Of a DNA stretch of 64,000 bases, positions 50,237 through 59,577 are shown in pieces. Position 1 is the stretch's first letter. Each line of letters starts with the position of its first letter. The DNA comes from an uncultured Sutterella sp. (GTDB taxonomy: Bacteria; Pseudomonadota; Gammaproteobacteria; Burkholderiales; Burkholderiaceae_F). The DNA lies in NCBI GenBank assembly GCA_937906995.1, contig CALESB010000002.1, positions 43,664-107,663 of the forward strand. Direction: 5' to 3'. The notes under the pieces were generated by a model. That model ran no database searches. It saw only the letters and a list, made by a program, of their open reading frames with translations, and had not been told where the DNA came from. A program made the position numbers and the translations under genes.

Positions 50237-51340
50237 ATGTCAGAAGTTTTAGATGTCACTCAAGTTTATAAAGATCTTCATCAGACACCGGAACTCGGGT
50301 TCGAGGAAGTTCAGACGTCCAAGTATATTGCCAAACACCTTAAAGCGATGGGCTATGAAGTGCATGAGGGCATTGGCAAAACGGGCGTGGTTGCTTATGA
50401 ACGTTCAAATGAACCAGGTCCCACGGTGATGCTCCGTGCCGACATGGATGCCTTACCCTTTACGATCAATGGAGAAAAGAAAGTTATCCATGCCTGTGGT
50501 CATGATTCCCATTGCTCAATGCTTTTAGCTGCTGCGAGTCGTTTAAAGGGACAAATTAAAAAGGGTACGTTGAAGTTGTTTTTCCAACCTGGTGAAGAAA
50601 CCCTTAAAGGCGCATTAAGTTCCATTGAAGATGGTGTGCTAGACGACGTTGATATGGCATTTAGTTTGCATGTCCGTCCTAAAAATGATATTCCAGGTGG
50701 CGTGATGGCGGCTTCCATTAAGCACGCTGCTTGTGCTTTCTTGCGTATCGATGTTCAAGGACATCCTGCACATGCATCTCGTCCTCATTTGGGGGTAAAT
50801 GTCGCAGAAATGATTGCTGCCATTATTCAAGGTATTGCCGCACAGAAGTTTGATCCCAGTAAGTCCTGGTCCATTAAGTGCACAAAAATTGAAACTCAAG
50901 GTACGGCCGTTAACATCATTCCTGAAAAAGGCTATTGCTTATTTGATGTTCGAGCTGAAACCAACCCTATCATGAATGCGATCCTAGAGCGTGCTCAAAA
51001 GATTGCACAAGGTGTAGCAGACGGCTATGGCGGCAGTGTTGAAGTTAAGCCCCTAGGAGATGTTATTCCTGCTTGTGAGTATGACGATGAGTTGACAGCT
51101 GAAATGGCTGATTGCATTAAGGAAGTGGTTGGAGCTGATAACCTGAAGATGACCTGTGTCGGCGGTGGAGAAGACTTCCATTTCTATAAGCAAAAGAAAC
51201 CCTCTTTACGTGTAGCCTATATGGGTGTGGGTTGTGATTTGGAGCCAGGTTTACATCATCCAGATATGCAACTTGTGCCAGAGTTTTTGGAAAATGGGGT
51301 TAAGGTTTTAGAGAAAATTACACTCCGTCACTTAGGCTAA
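50237..51340 (+). CDS. M20D amidohydrolase (hippurate/IAA-amino acid hydrolase-like)
   Basis: 367 residues. The M20D metal site is seen in LRADMDALP, HACGHDSHC (Cys and His ligands), QPGEETLKGA and LHHPDMQ. Such enzymes cut N-acyl amino acids or aminoacyl amides. No signal peptide, so cytosolic. TTAGGAGT gives a good ribosome site. Second M20 enzyme of the window, quite different from the CPG2-like one at 27 kb. Confidence 0.88.
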   Translation: MSEVLDVTQVYKDLHQTPELGFEEVQTSKYIAKHLKAMGYEVHEGIGKTGVVAYERSNEPGPTVMLRADMDALPFTINGEKKVIHACGHDSHCSMLLAAASRLKGQIKKGTLKLFFQPGEETLKGALSSIEDGVLDDVDMAFSLHVRPKNDIPGGVMAASIKHAACAFLRIDVQGHPAHASRPHLGVNVAEMIAAIIQGIAAQKFDPSKSWSIKCTKIETQGTAVNIIPEKGYCLFDVRAETNPIMNAILERAQKIAQGVADGYGGSVEVKPLGDVIPACEYDDELTAEMADCIKEVVGADNLKMTCVGGGEDFHFYKQKKPSLRVAYMGVGCDLEPGLHHPDMQLVPEFLENGVKVLEKITLRHLG

Positions 51341-51362
51341 AAATCTCAAAAATATGAAATCC

Positions 51363-51430
51363 AGCACCATTAAAATGGTGCTTTAAAATCGAAATGACCA
51401 CAAGAGGCTAATAATTCTTGTGGTCATTTT
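51363..51430 (+). terminator. tandem terminators after the amidohydrolase
   Basis: A small hairpin AGCACCAT/ATGGTGCT (51363-51382) and a strong one with 14-base arms (51392-51405 with 51416-51429, AAATGACCACAAGA), followed by TTTT. Confidence 0.85.
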
Positions 51431-51733
51431 ACGTCAGGAGAACTCTATTAAACTTATCATAGTAGATTCACTTGTAAACTCGAATAGCTAGAGTTTCCGT
51501 CGTTAAGGTGACTAACATAAACCTGTGAAGAGTGTAATTGTTGAGGATCTAAGATTGCTGAGATTATTGTTGGAAAATGTCTAAGTATCTGTCCTAAAAG
51601 ATATTTTTATGTTCACATGAGTACGGAAGGGTTTTCCCTAGGTGTTGGTGGTTTAGGTTGATTTATGTTGAATTTGGACTATAGTTGTAAAGAATATGTA
51701 ACTTATTGTTTTTATTTGTGCGAGGATCTTGAT
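51431..51733 (+). promoter_or_regulatory. leader region of the second autotransporter
   Basis: About 300 bases with no gene. AAACTC...GAGTTT (about 51475-51497) can pair. It must hold the promoter of the autotransporter operon; GAGG lies eight bases before the ATG at 51734. Confidence 0.35.
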
Positions 51734-54562
51734 ATGCAGGCTCAGAACCAACATACCCCCCCCCTAATTTTTAGTCAAAAGCAACGTTTCCCTTTCAATA
51801 ATCTACAAAGAAATCTCAAGCTCTCATGTCTCAGTCAGGCCTTATGTTTAGCGCTTGTGGGTTTTTCGACGGTTGCGGTGGCTCAGCAAACACCGACCTA
51901 TGATAGAACATTCGATGAATTAATTGGGACTGGGAGTGGTGCACTGATTCCAAAAGACAAAATAACGTTTACCAAAGATCCTATCAGCAATTTTCAGATT
52001 GCTGAGTTTTATATACAGGATTCCGTTGAGATAAAAAACACTGGTGATTTTAAGACCCCAAATTCATCCAATGAACAATATATTTTAAACTTTAATCAGA
52101 ACTTTTCCATGCCCGGCATATCTATTGTACGTGACGGAGATTATGCGACAAAAGTTACACTTAAAGGAAGGGGAGCGTCGCAATGGAATTTTATTCAACG
52201 TAACACTAATGGCGCCGTTCTCGATATTGAATCACACTTGAACGAAGAAAAAAGTGGGCTTGATATTGATGCGCCCAATACTGATATTTTCATGCAGGGT
52301 GGAAAGAGGACTATTTATCCTCAGAATGGGGCATACGTCAATATAACGGCGAAGAGTTTATCCATTATTAACTTAAATAATGATGAGTGGAGTAGCGGAA
52401 TCTATTGTTTCGGAAATGCCAAAGCTAATATTGAAGTGATCGGGCGAAATGAAAATGGCTATGATTTGGTGATAGATAAAGGTGAAAATGGCAATGGTCT
52501 AGGCATTTTTATTCAGCAATATGGTGGAGCTGCTACTGTGTCTGCTCCTAAGATGAAAATTAGTGCGCCGACAGCGTTATATGCATCAGGGTATGCAGTT
52601 TATGAAAATGTGCCACAACAGAGTTCGCCTAATGCTAAGATTTCCTTAAAGTCTCAACGAGCCGATATTTATGGTGATGTGTTTGTTGCTGGTAAGGCCT
52701 TTATTAACTTAGACGACGAACATTCTACTTATCATGTAATCGGTAATTTAGAGGCCGGTAGGCATGAATCTTTCAATAAGAACAAAGTCTATGAATACGC
52801 AGATGCGGGGACAATTAATTTAGCCGGTGTAAACACTACTCTTGATGGTAACGCTAAGGCTATGTATGGCGGCATCGTCAACATTAAGCTCAATAATGGC
52901 CGTTGGACGGGTATGGCAATAAATGATACAAAGCCTATTCAAGCCGATGTCCGATTTGATGAAAACTGGCACGGAGATTGGGGTAATCCGCCTCTAAATT
53001 ACGATACCGAAGGCACGATCAATCTCACCTTAAACGGTGCAAACGCCATCTGGAACGTGACCGACAATAGTCAAGTCACCTCAATCACCATGCGGGATCA
53101 TGGGGTTCTTAATTTGGCCTATGCGCCGACCATCAAGGCCACGGCTCCTGCCTATCATAAGGTCACCACAAAGACCTTTAGTGGTAGCAACGGGATTGTT
53201 GGTTTCCGCACGAATCTCGACGGTGGAACGGACCAATTGATTATCACCGATAAAGCAACCGGTACTCACCGAGCCACTATCGCAATGAGCGGTAACGCAG
53301 ATCTTGATCACAGTGCGGATTGGCTTATTCAACAAGGCGGTCAGGCCTCCTCTATGTCCTTTACCAACCCAAAGGGTAAAAATGAATTCAGCGGCCGAGG
53401 GATGGTCACCGTTTGGGGGCTAGGTTTTGTTCCAGAAGGTGATGAAAACTTACTCGAAACCGAAGAGGGTCTCAAGCAAATTGCCGCCAATACGACTGGT
53501 ACCGGTGTGGGCAATTGGTATTTGATTAAGCAAGAATACTTTGAGCCCGATCCCGGTCAACCGAAACCTGATCAACCCTTGCCTGACGAAATCGTCGAAA
53601 ACTTAAGTATCGGTACGTCCGCTACACAAGCCTTGGCCTATCAAGCGGATTTGGATGACTTACGCACCCGTTTGGGTGAAGTCCGTTACGGTGCACAAGA
53701 CGGCGCTTGGGTGAAGGCTTTTACTAAGAAAGAAAAGATTGGCGATGGTAGTGCTCTTGAACAAGATGTCAACGGCATCAACGTCGGTCTCGATACGTTG
53801 GTCGCAGCTCAAGAGGGCTCTGCTTGGTTAGTGGGTGGCGCTTTCCGGTACAGTAACGCCGACCAAGAGGGTGTGGCGCTTAAGCACGTTTCCGGCGAAC
53901 TCGATGAGTATTCGCTTAAAGCCTACGCCACGTGGATGCACGAGCAAGGCAGCTACGCCGACTTTGTACTTCAAGCCGGACGTTATAAGCAGTCGCTTAA
54001 CGGTCTTGATAACACCGCCACGGGTTCAAGCAACGCGAAGTACCGTACGTGGGGCTATGGTGGGAGCGTCGAAGTTGGTCATATGTTCTCGTTTGCCAAT
54101 GACGCTGACGACAGCCAATGGACGGATCATTGGTTTGTGGAACCGCAATTGCAATTGGCTTACTTCCATGCCAAGGGGGCAGACTATCATACGAGTACGG
54201 GCTTGAAGGTCGATCAAGGCGACGCGGACTTCCTTATGGGCCGAGCCGGTGTGGCGATCGGCAAGAAGTTTAACTTCAGTGATGCCAACAGTCTTGATCG
54301 TCGTTACTTCCAAGTCTCCGCGATCGGTGGCGTCAAGCATGACTTCATCGGTGGCGACCAAACCATTCGATACACGGGCGTTGATAAGAAAACGGTCTCC
54401 GTAAAGGCTGACGAGCTCGACGATACGCGATTCTATTACGGCGTAAATTTCGATTGGCAGTTGGCCAACAATTGGCGCGTTTACGGTCAGGTCTCTCGTG
54501 AAGAGGGTGATCAATACACCAAGGACTATGACTTTAGTTTGGGTTTGAAGTATGCCTTCTAA
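51734..54562 (+). CDS. type Va autotransporter with C9 tract in its leader
   Basis: 942 residues. I start at 51734 because GAGG precedes it properly; the frame could reach back to 51665. The leader is long: a polar start with QHTPPLIF coded by the C9 tract, then a hydrophobic core LKLSCLSQALCLALVGFSTVAVAQ at about 50. The passenger, about 55-630, is a beta-helix-like run with no enzyme motif. A Pro-rich linker (EPDPGQPKPDQPLPDE) leads into an alpha-helix and the 12-strand barrel, which ends in LGLKYAF. Codons change near 52950, from AT-rich to biased, as in the other autotransporter. It forms an operon with the VWA-OmpA gene. Confidence 0.9.
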   Translation: MQAQNQHTPPLIFSQKQRFPFNNLQRNLKLSCLSQALCLALVGFSTVAVAQQTPTYDRTFDELIGTGSGALIPKDKITFTKDPISNFQIAEFYIQDSVEIKNTGDFKTPNSSNEQYILNFNQNFSMPGISIVRDGDYATKVTLKGRGASQWNFIQRNTNGAVLDIESHLNEEKSGLDIDAPNTDIFMQGGKRTIYPQNGAYVNITAKSLSIINLNNDEWSSGIYCFGNAKANIEVIGRNENGYDLVIDKGENGNGLGIFIQQYGGAATVSAPKMKISAPTALYASGYAVYENVPQQSSPNAKISLKSQRADIYGDVFVAGKAFINLDDEHSTYHVIGNLEAGRHESFNKNKVYEYADAGTINLAGVNTTLDGNAKAMYGGIVNIKLNNGRWTGMAINDTKPIQADVRFDENWHGDWGNPPLNYDTEGTINLTLNGANAIWNVTDNSQVTSITMRDHGVLNLAYAPTIKATAPAYHKVTTKTFSGSNGIVGFRTNLDGGTDQLIITDKATGTHRATIAMSGNADLDHSADWLIQQGGQASSMSFTNPKGKNEFSGRGMVTVWGLGFVPEGDENLLETEEGLKQIAANTTGTGVGNWYLIKQEYFEPDPGQPKPDQPLPDEIVENLSIGTSATQALAYQADLDDLRTRLGEVRYGAQDGAWVKAFTKKEKIGDGSALEQDVNGINVGLDTLVAAQEGSAWLVGGAFRYSNADQEGVALKHVSGELDEYSLKAYATWMHEQGSYADFVLQAGRYKQSLNGLDNTATGSSNAKYRTWGYGGSVEVGHMFSFANDADDSQWTDHWFVEPQLQLAYFHAKGADYHTSTGLKVDQGDADFLMGRAGVAIGKKFNFSDANSLDRRYFQVSAIGGVKHDFIGGDQTIRYTGVDKKTVSVKADELDDTRFYYGVNFDWQLANNWRVYGQVSREEGDQYTKDYDFSLGLKYAF
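51766..51774 (+). repeat. C9 homopolymer in the autotransporter leader
   Basis: Nine cytosines in a row at codons 11-14 or so, in frame in this copy. Loss or gain of one C would shift the frame before the signal peptide. Confidence 0.85.
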
Positions 54563-54578
54563 GCGGGGAGAGACAGTG

Positions 54579-55697
54579 ATGAAAAAATTACCGTTATTAG
54601 CATCGATTTTGGTGAGTTTGGGTTGTGTAGGTGCGAGTGTAGCTTCGGAGAACGTGTCTTTCTCGCAGTGCGCATCGGCCGTGGATCAATTTGCTTTCGT
54701 GGTGGATGTGTCGGGTTCAATGATGCAACCCATTGGTGACGTGAAGCGGAAAGCGCAAAAAGAGTTCGATCGGATGATCGAGGACGGTCAGTACGCGATG
54801 CGTGACCGTCCGGTACCACCCGCCAATGATGCGATCGATTCATTGCGTCGTGCTCAGTTGGCCAAGGCCTTTATTGAGCGGACATCGCAGTACGTTTTGG
54901 ACGGCACGAAGATTCAGTCCGCCCTATATACGGTGGCTCCTTTTAAGAAATTAGTACCCACGGGGGCGCGTTCCTCGGAGGACTATCGTGTGGCTTTGAA
55001 CGAGCGGTTAAATACCGACTTGGAAGTGTTTGGTCGTCCGACATGGATGGGACAACAGGGGTTAGCAGAGTTCACGAAGCATGTTCAAGGGTCAAGTGCA
55101 GTCGTATTGGTTACGGACGGGCATTTTGACGTCAAGACACCTGGTAAAGCGTCCCCCGTTGAGGCGCTGACGAAGTTTAGCGAAGCCAACCCCGGATCTT
55201 GCGTGCACATTGTGTCGGCCGCTTATACGCCGGCAGAAAAGCAAGCGGTGGAGGCGTTAGCGAAAATCAATCCTTGCACGCAAACCGTTGCGTTGGAAGA
55301 GTTGATGCTCAACGAAGAGCTCCTTCAGGACTTTGTGGGCGATGTGTTCTTTAAGGGATGCGCGCCAGAACTTCAAAGTGTTCACTTTAAGTTTGACAGT
55401 GCCGTGTTAACCCAAGAGGGAAAGGCGGCGTTGATGCAAGCATTGGATGTCATTAAGACGTTGGATCCAGCCAAAAAGGTGACGGTTGTCGGTTGGACCG
55501 ACGGTGTAGGCAGTGACGCTTATAACGCGAAGTTGTCCGAGCGTCGTGCTAAGGCTGCCAAGGAATTTTTGGTAAAAAATGGCGTAGACGGTAGTCGCTT
55601 ATCAACACGAGGGATGGGTAAGTCTACGAAATTTGATAACCGAACAGTCGAGGGTCGGGCAAAGAATCGTCATGTCGAGGTTATCTTGGAACAATAA
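54579..55697 (+). CDS. VWA-like domain fused to OmpA-type peptidoglycan-binding domain
   Basis: 372 residues from the ATG at 54579 (GGGGAGAG before it). Signal peptide about 1-23. A von Willebrand A-like domain follows, with the metal-site motif DVSGSM at residues 43-48 and VVLVTDGHFD near residue 182; from about 265 comes an OmpA C-terminal domain with VHFKFDSAVLTQEGK and LSERRAKAAKEFLVKNGV, which binds peptidoglycan. So one end holds the cell wall and the other a ligand, metal-dependently. It starts 16 bases after the autotransporter stop, and the two are surely co-expressed; it may anchor or assist the passenger. Confidence 0.85.
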   Translation: MKKLPLLASILVSLGCVGASVASENVSFSQCASAVDQFAFVVDVSGSMMQPIGDVKRKAQKEFDRMIEDGQYAMRDRPVPPANDAIDSLRRAQLAKAFIERTSQYVLDGTKIQSALYTVAPFKKLVPTGARSSEDYRVALNERLNTDLEVFGRPTWMGQQGLAEFTKHVQGSSAVVLVTDGHFDVKTPGKASPVEALTKFSEANPGSCVHIVSAAYTPAEKQAVEALAKINPCTQTVALEELMLNEELLQDFVGDVFFKGCAPELQSVHFKFDSAVLTQEGKAALMQALDVIKTLDPAKKVTVVGWTDGVGSDAYNAKLSERRAKAAKEFLVKNGVDGSRLSTRGMGKSTKFDNRTVEGRAKNRHVEVILEQ

Positions 55698-55724
55698 ATA
55701 GTGTCTTTGACACATAAGTAAATG

Positions 55725-55753
55725 AGAGGCTCCGCCTTGTCGGAGCCTCTTTT
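55725..55753 (+). terminator. terminator after the VWA-OmpA gene
   Basis: 10-base stem AGAGGCTCCG (55725-55734 with 55741-55750), loop CCTTGT, then TTTGCG. Confidence 0.8.
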
Positions 55754-55907
55754 GCGTTTTGATATGGGCAAATGTAATCTGGAGGACAGCGGTAGAAAAC
55801 AAAGACTGTGCCTGGCTCATAGCGTTTTGATAAAATATTCGGATTAATTCAATGGGCCGGTGTTTTATTCGCTAGGCCCTCATTTTCGTTTTTGCTTTGA
55901 GGTTTGA

Positions 55908-58900
55908 ATGCGGCTTCGCCAGATTAAAATCAGTGGATTTAAATCGTTTGCTGACCTAACAACCATTGAAGTACCATCTTCAATTGTTGGTATTGTCGGT
56001 CCTAATGGTTGCGGTAAATCCAATGTGATCGAAGCCGTTCGTTGGGCTTTGGGTGAAGGTAAAGCCAGTGACTTGCGTTGCAAAAGCATGAGCGAGTTAA
56101 TTTTTGCTGGTAGTGACAACCGCAAACCAGCAGGTCGTGCCATGGTGGAGCTTGTGTTTGATAACTCCGATAGCACGTTACAAGGTCCTTGGGGGGCTTA
56201 TTCAGAAATCTCGGTTAAACGTGTTTTAACACGTGATAATACAAGCTCTTACCTTATTAATAATCAACAAGTTCGGGCGACCGATGTTCGTGATCTATTT
56301 ATGGGAACAGGGCTTGGCGCCAATTCATATGCCATTATTAGTCAAGGAATGGTGACTGAATTCGCAAAAGATTCCCCTGAAAGAAGAAGAGAGTATTTGG
56401 AAGAAGCGGCCGGTGTCTCCAAGTATAAAAAGCGCCGTAAAGAGGCTGAATCGCGCTTAGCGAGTACTCGCGCTAATTTGGAGCGTGTTACGGACTTACA
56501 GATCACCAGACGAGAATCCGTAGCTCGGCTTGAAGCGGAAGCGCAGGTTGCCCTCCGATATCAAGAGTTAGATCAAGAGAGAAAGACTAAAGAATCACTT
56601 TGGTGGTTTACGCAAATGGTTGAGAGCAAAAATGCGATTGACTGTTTAAATGCGCAAATTGCAGATGTACAGGCACAATTAACGAGTAGTGATTCGAACT
56701 TGATTGCAAAGCGTGAATCATTGCAAGCTTTACGCGAACAGCTCAATGCAAGCAATATCAATGTACTAGCTCGGACTGAAAATTTAAGTCAGGTAGATAA
56801 AGATATTTCTAAGATTGAAGGCAATATTCGATCCATTATCGAAAGACGCTCTTTATTAAAAGCACAAGCACAAAGTTATGAGCAACTGTTTATCAAGCGC
56901 GAAGAGGAAATTCAAAAGCAAAGTGAACGTCTGCATGCTCTCATTGAAGAGCAAGAAGAAAAGGAAGAGTTAGTTGCTAGCGCAGAAGAGCGTCAATATG
57001 TTTTAGAAGAACGCCAAATTCAAGCCGAAGAGATTGCTCAGAACAAAAAGACCATCTATGAAGGGTTGCATGCAAAGGCCCTCGAGGTTGAGAATGCCGT
57101 TCGTAACCAATCCATGGAAATGTCGCATTTGACAAAAACCAAACAGGATTTGAGCGAGCGTCTTCAAAAACTTAAGATTGAATCTGCTCAAACTGAAAAG
57201 CCTGATGAGGCACACTTTAAAGAACTCAAACTAGAGTTAACTGAAATCAAAGAAGAAAGTTGTGCCCTGCAAGAAGAAAGGGAGGAACTTCAATCGCAAC
57301 TTGAAGAGTCACGCTTGGCCTATGAGGAAATCCAAGAAAACATCCGACAAAAAGAGCAGCGCTTTGCTAGCATCCAGGCTCGACTTACAGCATTAAGAGA
57401 GATTGACGATAAAGCTAGAGCGGGAGATAAGCTGAATCAATGGCTCGCAACTCAAGGCTTGTCAAGTATGAGTAGGTTGTTTGAGTTACTTCAAGTCAAT
57501 GGAAAGTGGGCGCGTGCCCTTGAGGCAGTATTGAGGGAAAGAGTTAATGCGATTGGGATTTCTCGATTACAAATGGCTGCAGGTTTTGTTTACGCACCTC
57601 CACCCGCACGATTAACGTTCTATTCAACACAGGGGCATGCTGATTACGAGCCTATTGAAGGATTTCGAAATCTTGTTGATGAATTAACGTTTGATTTAAC
57701 CAATGCTGATACAGAGTCAGTTTTGCAAACTTGGTTAGCTCCGTATTTGTTGGTGGATTCGGTATCCGAGGCGATTGCAAATTTAAATACGCTGCCAAGA
57801 GGCTATCATTTTGTGACCCCAGAGGGGCATATTATTGATGCACAGAGTGTTAATTTCTGGGCCGATGATGATCAAAGTGGACTATTGTCTCGACGCGCTG
57901 AAATTACTGAGCTTGAAACTGAAGAGAAGACTCAACGCTTAGAAGTCGAAAGCGCTCATGCGGCGCTTGGCCAGATCAATATGACATTGTCATCATTGTC
58001 GGATGCTTTGCGTTCAACCAATACTCGGTTTGAAGATGTGCGTCGACAGGAAGGTACGCTCGCGTTAGATGTGACACGCCTTGAGGCGGCCATTGTTGCG
58101 TATCAACGTCGAAGTGAAGAGTTAAGTGCTTGGATTGAAGAAACAGCTCTTTCATTAGAAGAAGTTTGCGCTCAGATTGATGAGGCTGAAGAACGCTTTA
58201 GTCATCTTGATGAAGATTTGGCCACAGCTCAAGAAAAAGCAGAAGAAGCTCAATTCGCATGGGAAAAGGCTCAAGAAGCATTCCGACAAGCGCAGCAAGA
58301 TTACAACGTATTTGCCTATACTCAACGTGAAGTTGAGATGGCTTTAAAAACGATTAAAGAGCGTATTGCTGAGACCCAACGATCACAATTAGTCGCTCAA
58401 ACAGAGCAAAAAGATTGGCAAGCTAAAATTCAAGAGCTTAAAGCCCAACTTGAATCACTTGATGAGGAAGGTGAGAAAGAGGGGTTACAAGAGCTCTTAT
58501 TAAAGCGTGAAAATGCTCAAGCGGAATTAAGTTTAGCCCGCCAAACATTAGAGAACACAACGGCATCGGTTATAGCAATTGAATCTGAATTAGCTGGGGT
58601 TGAGGATCAAAAACGTCTTTGTCAGGCCAAGATTTCGGACTTTTTAACGAAGCGCCAACAGCATGAAGTAGACTTTGCAACGGTCAAAGGACGCTTAGAG
58701 GAGTTACAGTACGATGATCAGGCTCTTCGTGAAGTTTACGAACGCGATCATCCGAAACAGAACCAACTTCGCTTAGAGGTTGAGCGTTTAGCCAAGTCGA
58801 TGGCAGCTTTAGGAGCGGTAAACCATGCGGCCTTAGAGCAGTTAAAAATACAAACGCAAGAGGTTGAACGAATCGACCGAGAAGTAGCCGATTTAGAGCA

Positions 58901-59429
58901 GGCTATTGTAACGATTGAGTCTGCGATTAAGCGCATTGACCAGGAAACTCGAGCGCTTCTTTTGGATACGTTCAATCGTGTTAATGCGGCGTTTAATCAA
59001 AAGTTTGTACAGCTATTTAAGGGCGGGCAGGCTCGATTGGTAATGACAAGTGAGGATGCACTGGAGGCGGGTATTGAAATGTATGCCAATCCTCCGGGTA
59101 AGCACCCACACTCTATCAGGCAACTTTCTGGCGGAGAGCTAACCCTAACCGCAACAGCCTTGGTTTTTGCCTTCTTTACTTTAAATCCGGCCCCATTTTG
59201 TTTATTGGACGAAGTGGATGCTCCGCTAGATGAAGCAAACCAAGAACGTCTGTCTCGATTAGTGGGATCAATGAGTGAGAATACTCAATTTATGATGATC
59301 ACTCACCACAGGGTCACAATGGAACATACTAAACAATTAATAGGTGTCACAATGAAAGAACCAGGTGTATCCAGAGTTGTTAGTGTTGATATTAAAGAGG
59401 CCACACAATACGCACAAAAAAATAAGTAA
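55908..59429 (+). CDS. smc: chromosome segregation protein SMC
   Basis: 1173 residues. Walker A in VGPNGCGKSNVIEA near residue 31, long coiled coil, a hinge domain near 510-660 (with GLSSMSRLFELLQVNGKWARALEAVL), second coiled coil, signature LSGGELTLTATALVFAF and Walker B PFCLLDEVDAPLD at the end. SMC dimers with ScpA/ScpB organise and separate chromosomes. It is the head of the Burkholderiales run smc-zipA-ligA. GAGG stands before the start. Confidence 0.97.
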   Translation: MRLRQIKISGFKSFADLTTIEVPSSIVGIVGPNGCGKSNVIEAVRWALGEGKASDLRCKSMSELIFAGSDNRKPAGRAMVELVFDNSDSTLQGPWGAYSEISVKRVLTRDNTSSYLINNQQVRATDVRDLFMGTGLGANSYAIISQGMVTEFAKDSPERRREYLEEAAGVSKYKKRRKEAESRLASTRANLERVTDLQITRRESVARLEAEAQVALRYQELDQERKTKESLWWFTQMVESKNAIDCLNAQIADVQAQLTSSDSNLIAKRESLQALREQLNASNINVLARTENLSQVDKDISKIEGNIRSIIERRSLLKAQAQSYEQLFIKREEEIQKQSERLHALIEEQEEKEELVASAEERQYVLEERQIQAEEIAQNKKTIYEGLHAKALEVENAVRNQSMEMSHLTKTKQDLSERLQKLKIESAQTEKPDEAHFKELKLELTEIKEESCALQEEREELQSQLEESRLAYEEIQENIRQKEQRFASIQARLTALREIDDKARAGDKLNQWLATQGLSSMSRLFELLQVNGKWARALEAVLRERVNAIGISRLQMAAGFVYAPPPARLTFYSTQGHADYEPIEGFRNLVDELTFDLTNADTESVLQTWLAPYLLVDSVSEAIANLNTLPRGYHFVTPEGHIIDAQSVNFWADDDQSGLLSRRAEITELETEEKTQRLEVESAHAALGQINMTLSSLSDALRSTNTRFEDVRRQEGTLALDVTRLEAAIVAYQRRSEELSAWIEETALSLEEVCAQIDEAEERFSHLDEDLATAQEKAEEAQFAWEKAQEAFRQAQQDYNVFAYTQREVEMALKTIKERIAETQRSQLVAQTEQKDWQAKIQELKAQLESLDEEGEKEGLQELLLKRENAQAELSLARQTLENTTASVIAIESELAGVEDQKRLCQAKISDFLTKRQQHEVDFATVKGRLEELQYDDQALREVYERDHPKQNQLRLEVERLAKSMAALGAVNHAALEQLKIQTQEVERIDREVADLEQAIVTIESAIKRIDQETRALLLDTFNRVNAAFNQKFVQLFKGGQARLVMTSEDALEAGIEMYANPPGKHPHSIRQLSGGELTLTATALVFAFFTLNPAPFCLLDEVDAPLDEANQERLSRLVGSMSENTQFMMITHHRVTMEHTKQLIGVTMKEPGVSRVVSVDIKEATQYAQKNK

Positions 59430-59577
59430 AAATTAAGTTGAAATTGAGGAAAATGCCCCGAAATTAAGGGCTTTGGTGTAATCTTAAGAGTTAACGTCAA
59501 AAGTGTTTTTTGAGGCATAAGTGCCATCAAAAGACACTTCAAGATTTTCTTGAACTGTCTGTTGCTCGGAACTACTT

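Noticed and set aside
54559..54843. 94-codon minus-strand frame in the VWA-OmpA gene
   Set aside because: Shadow of a conserved secreted protein with signal peptide and MIDAS motif.
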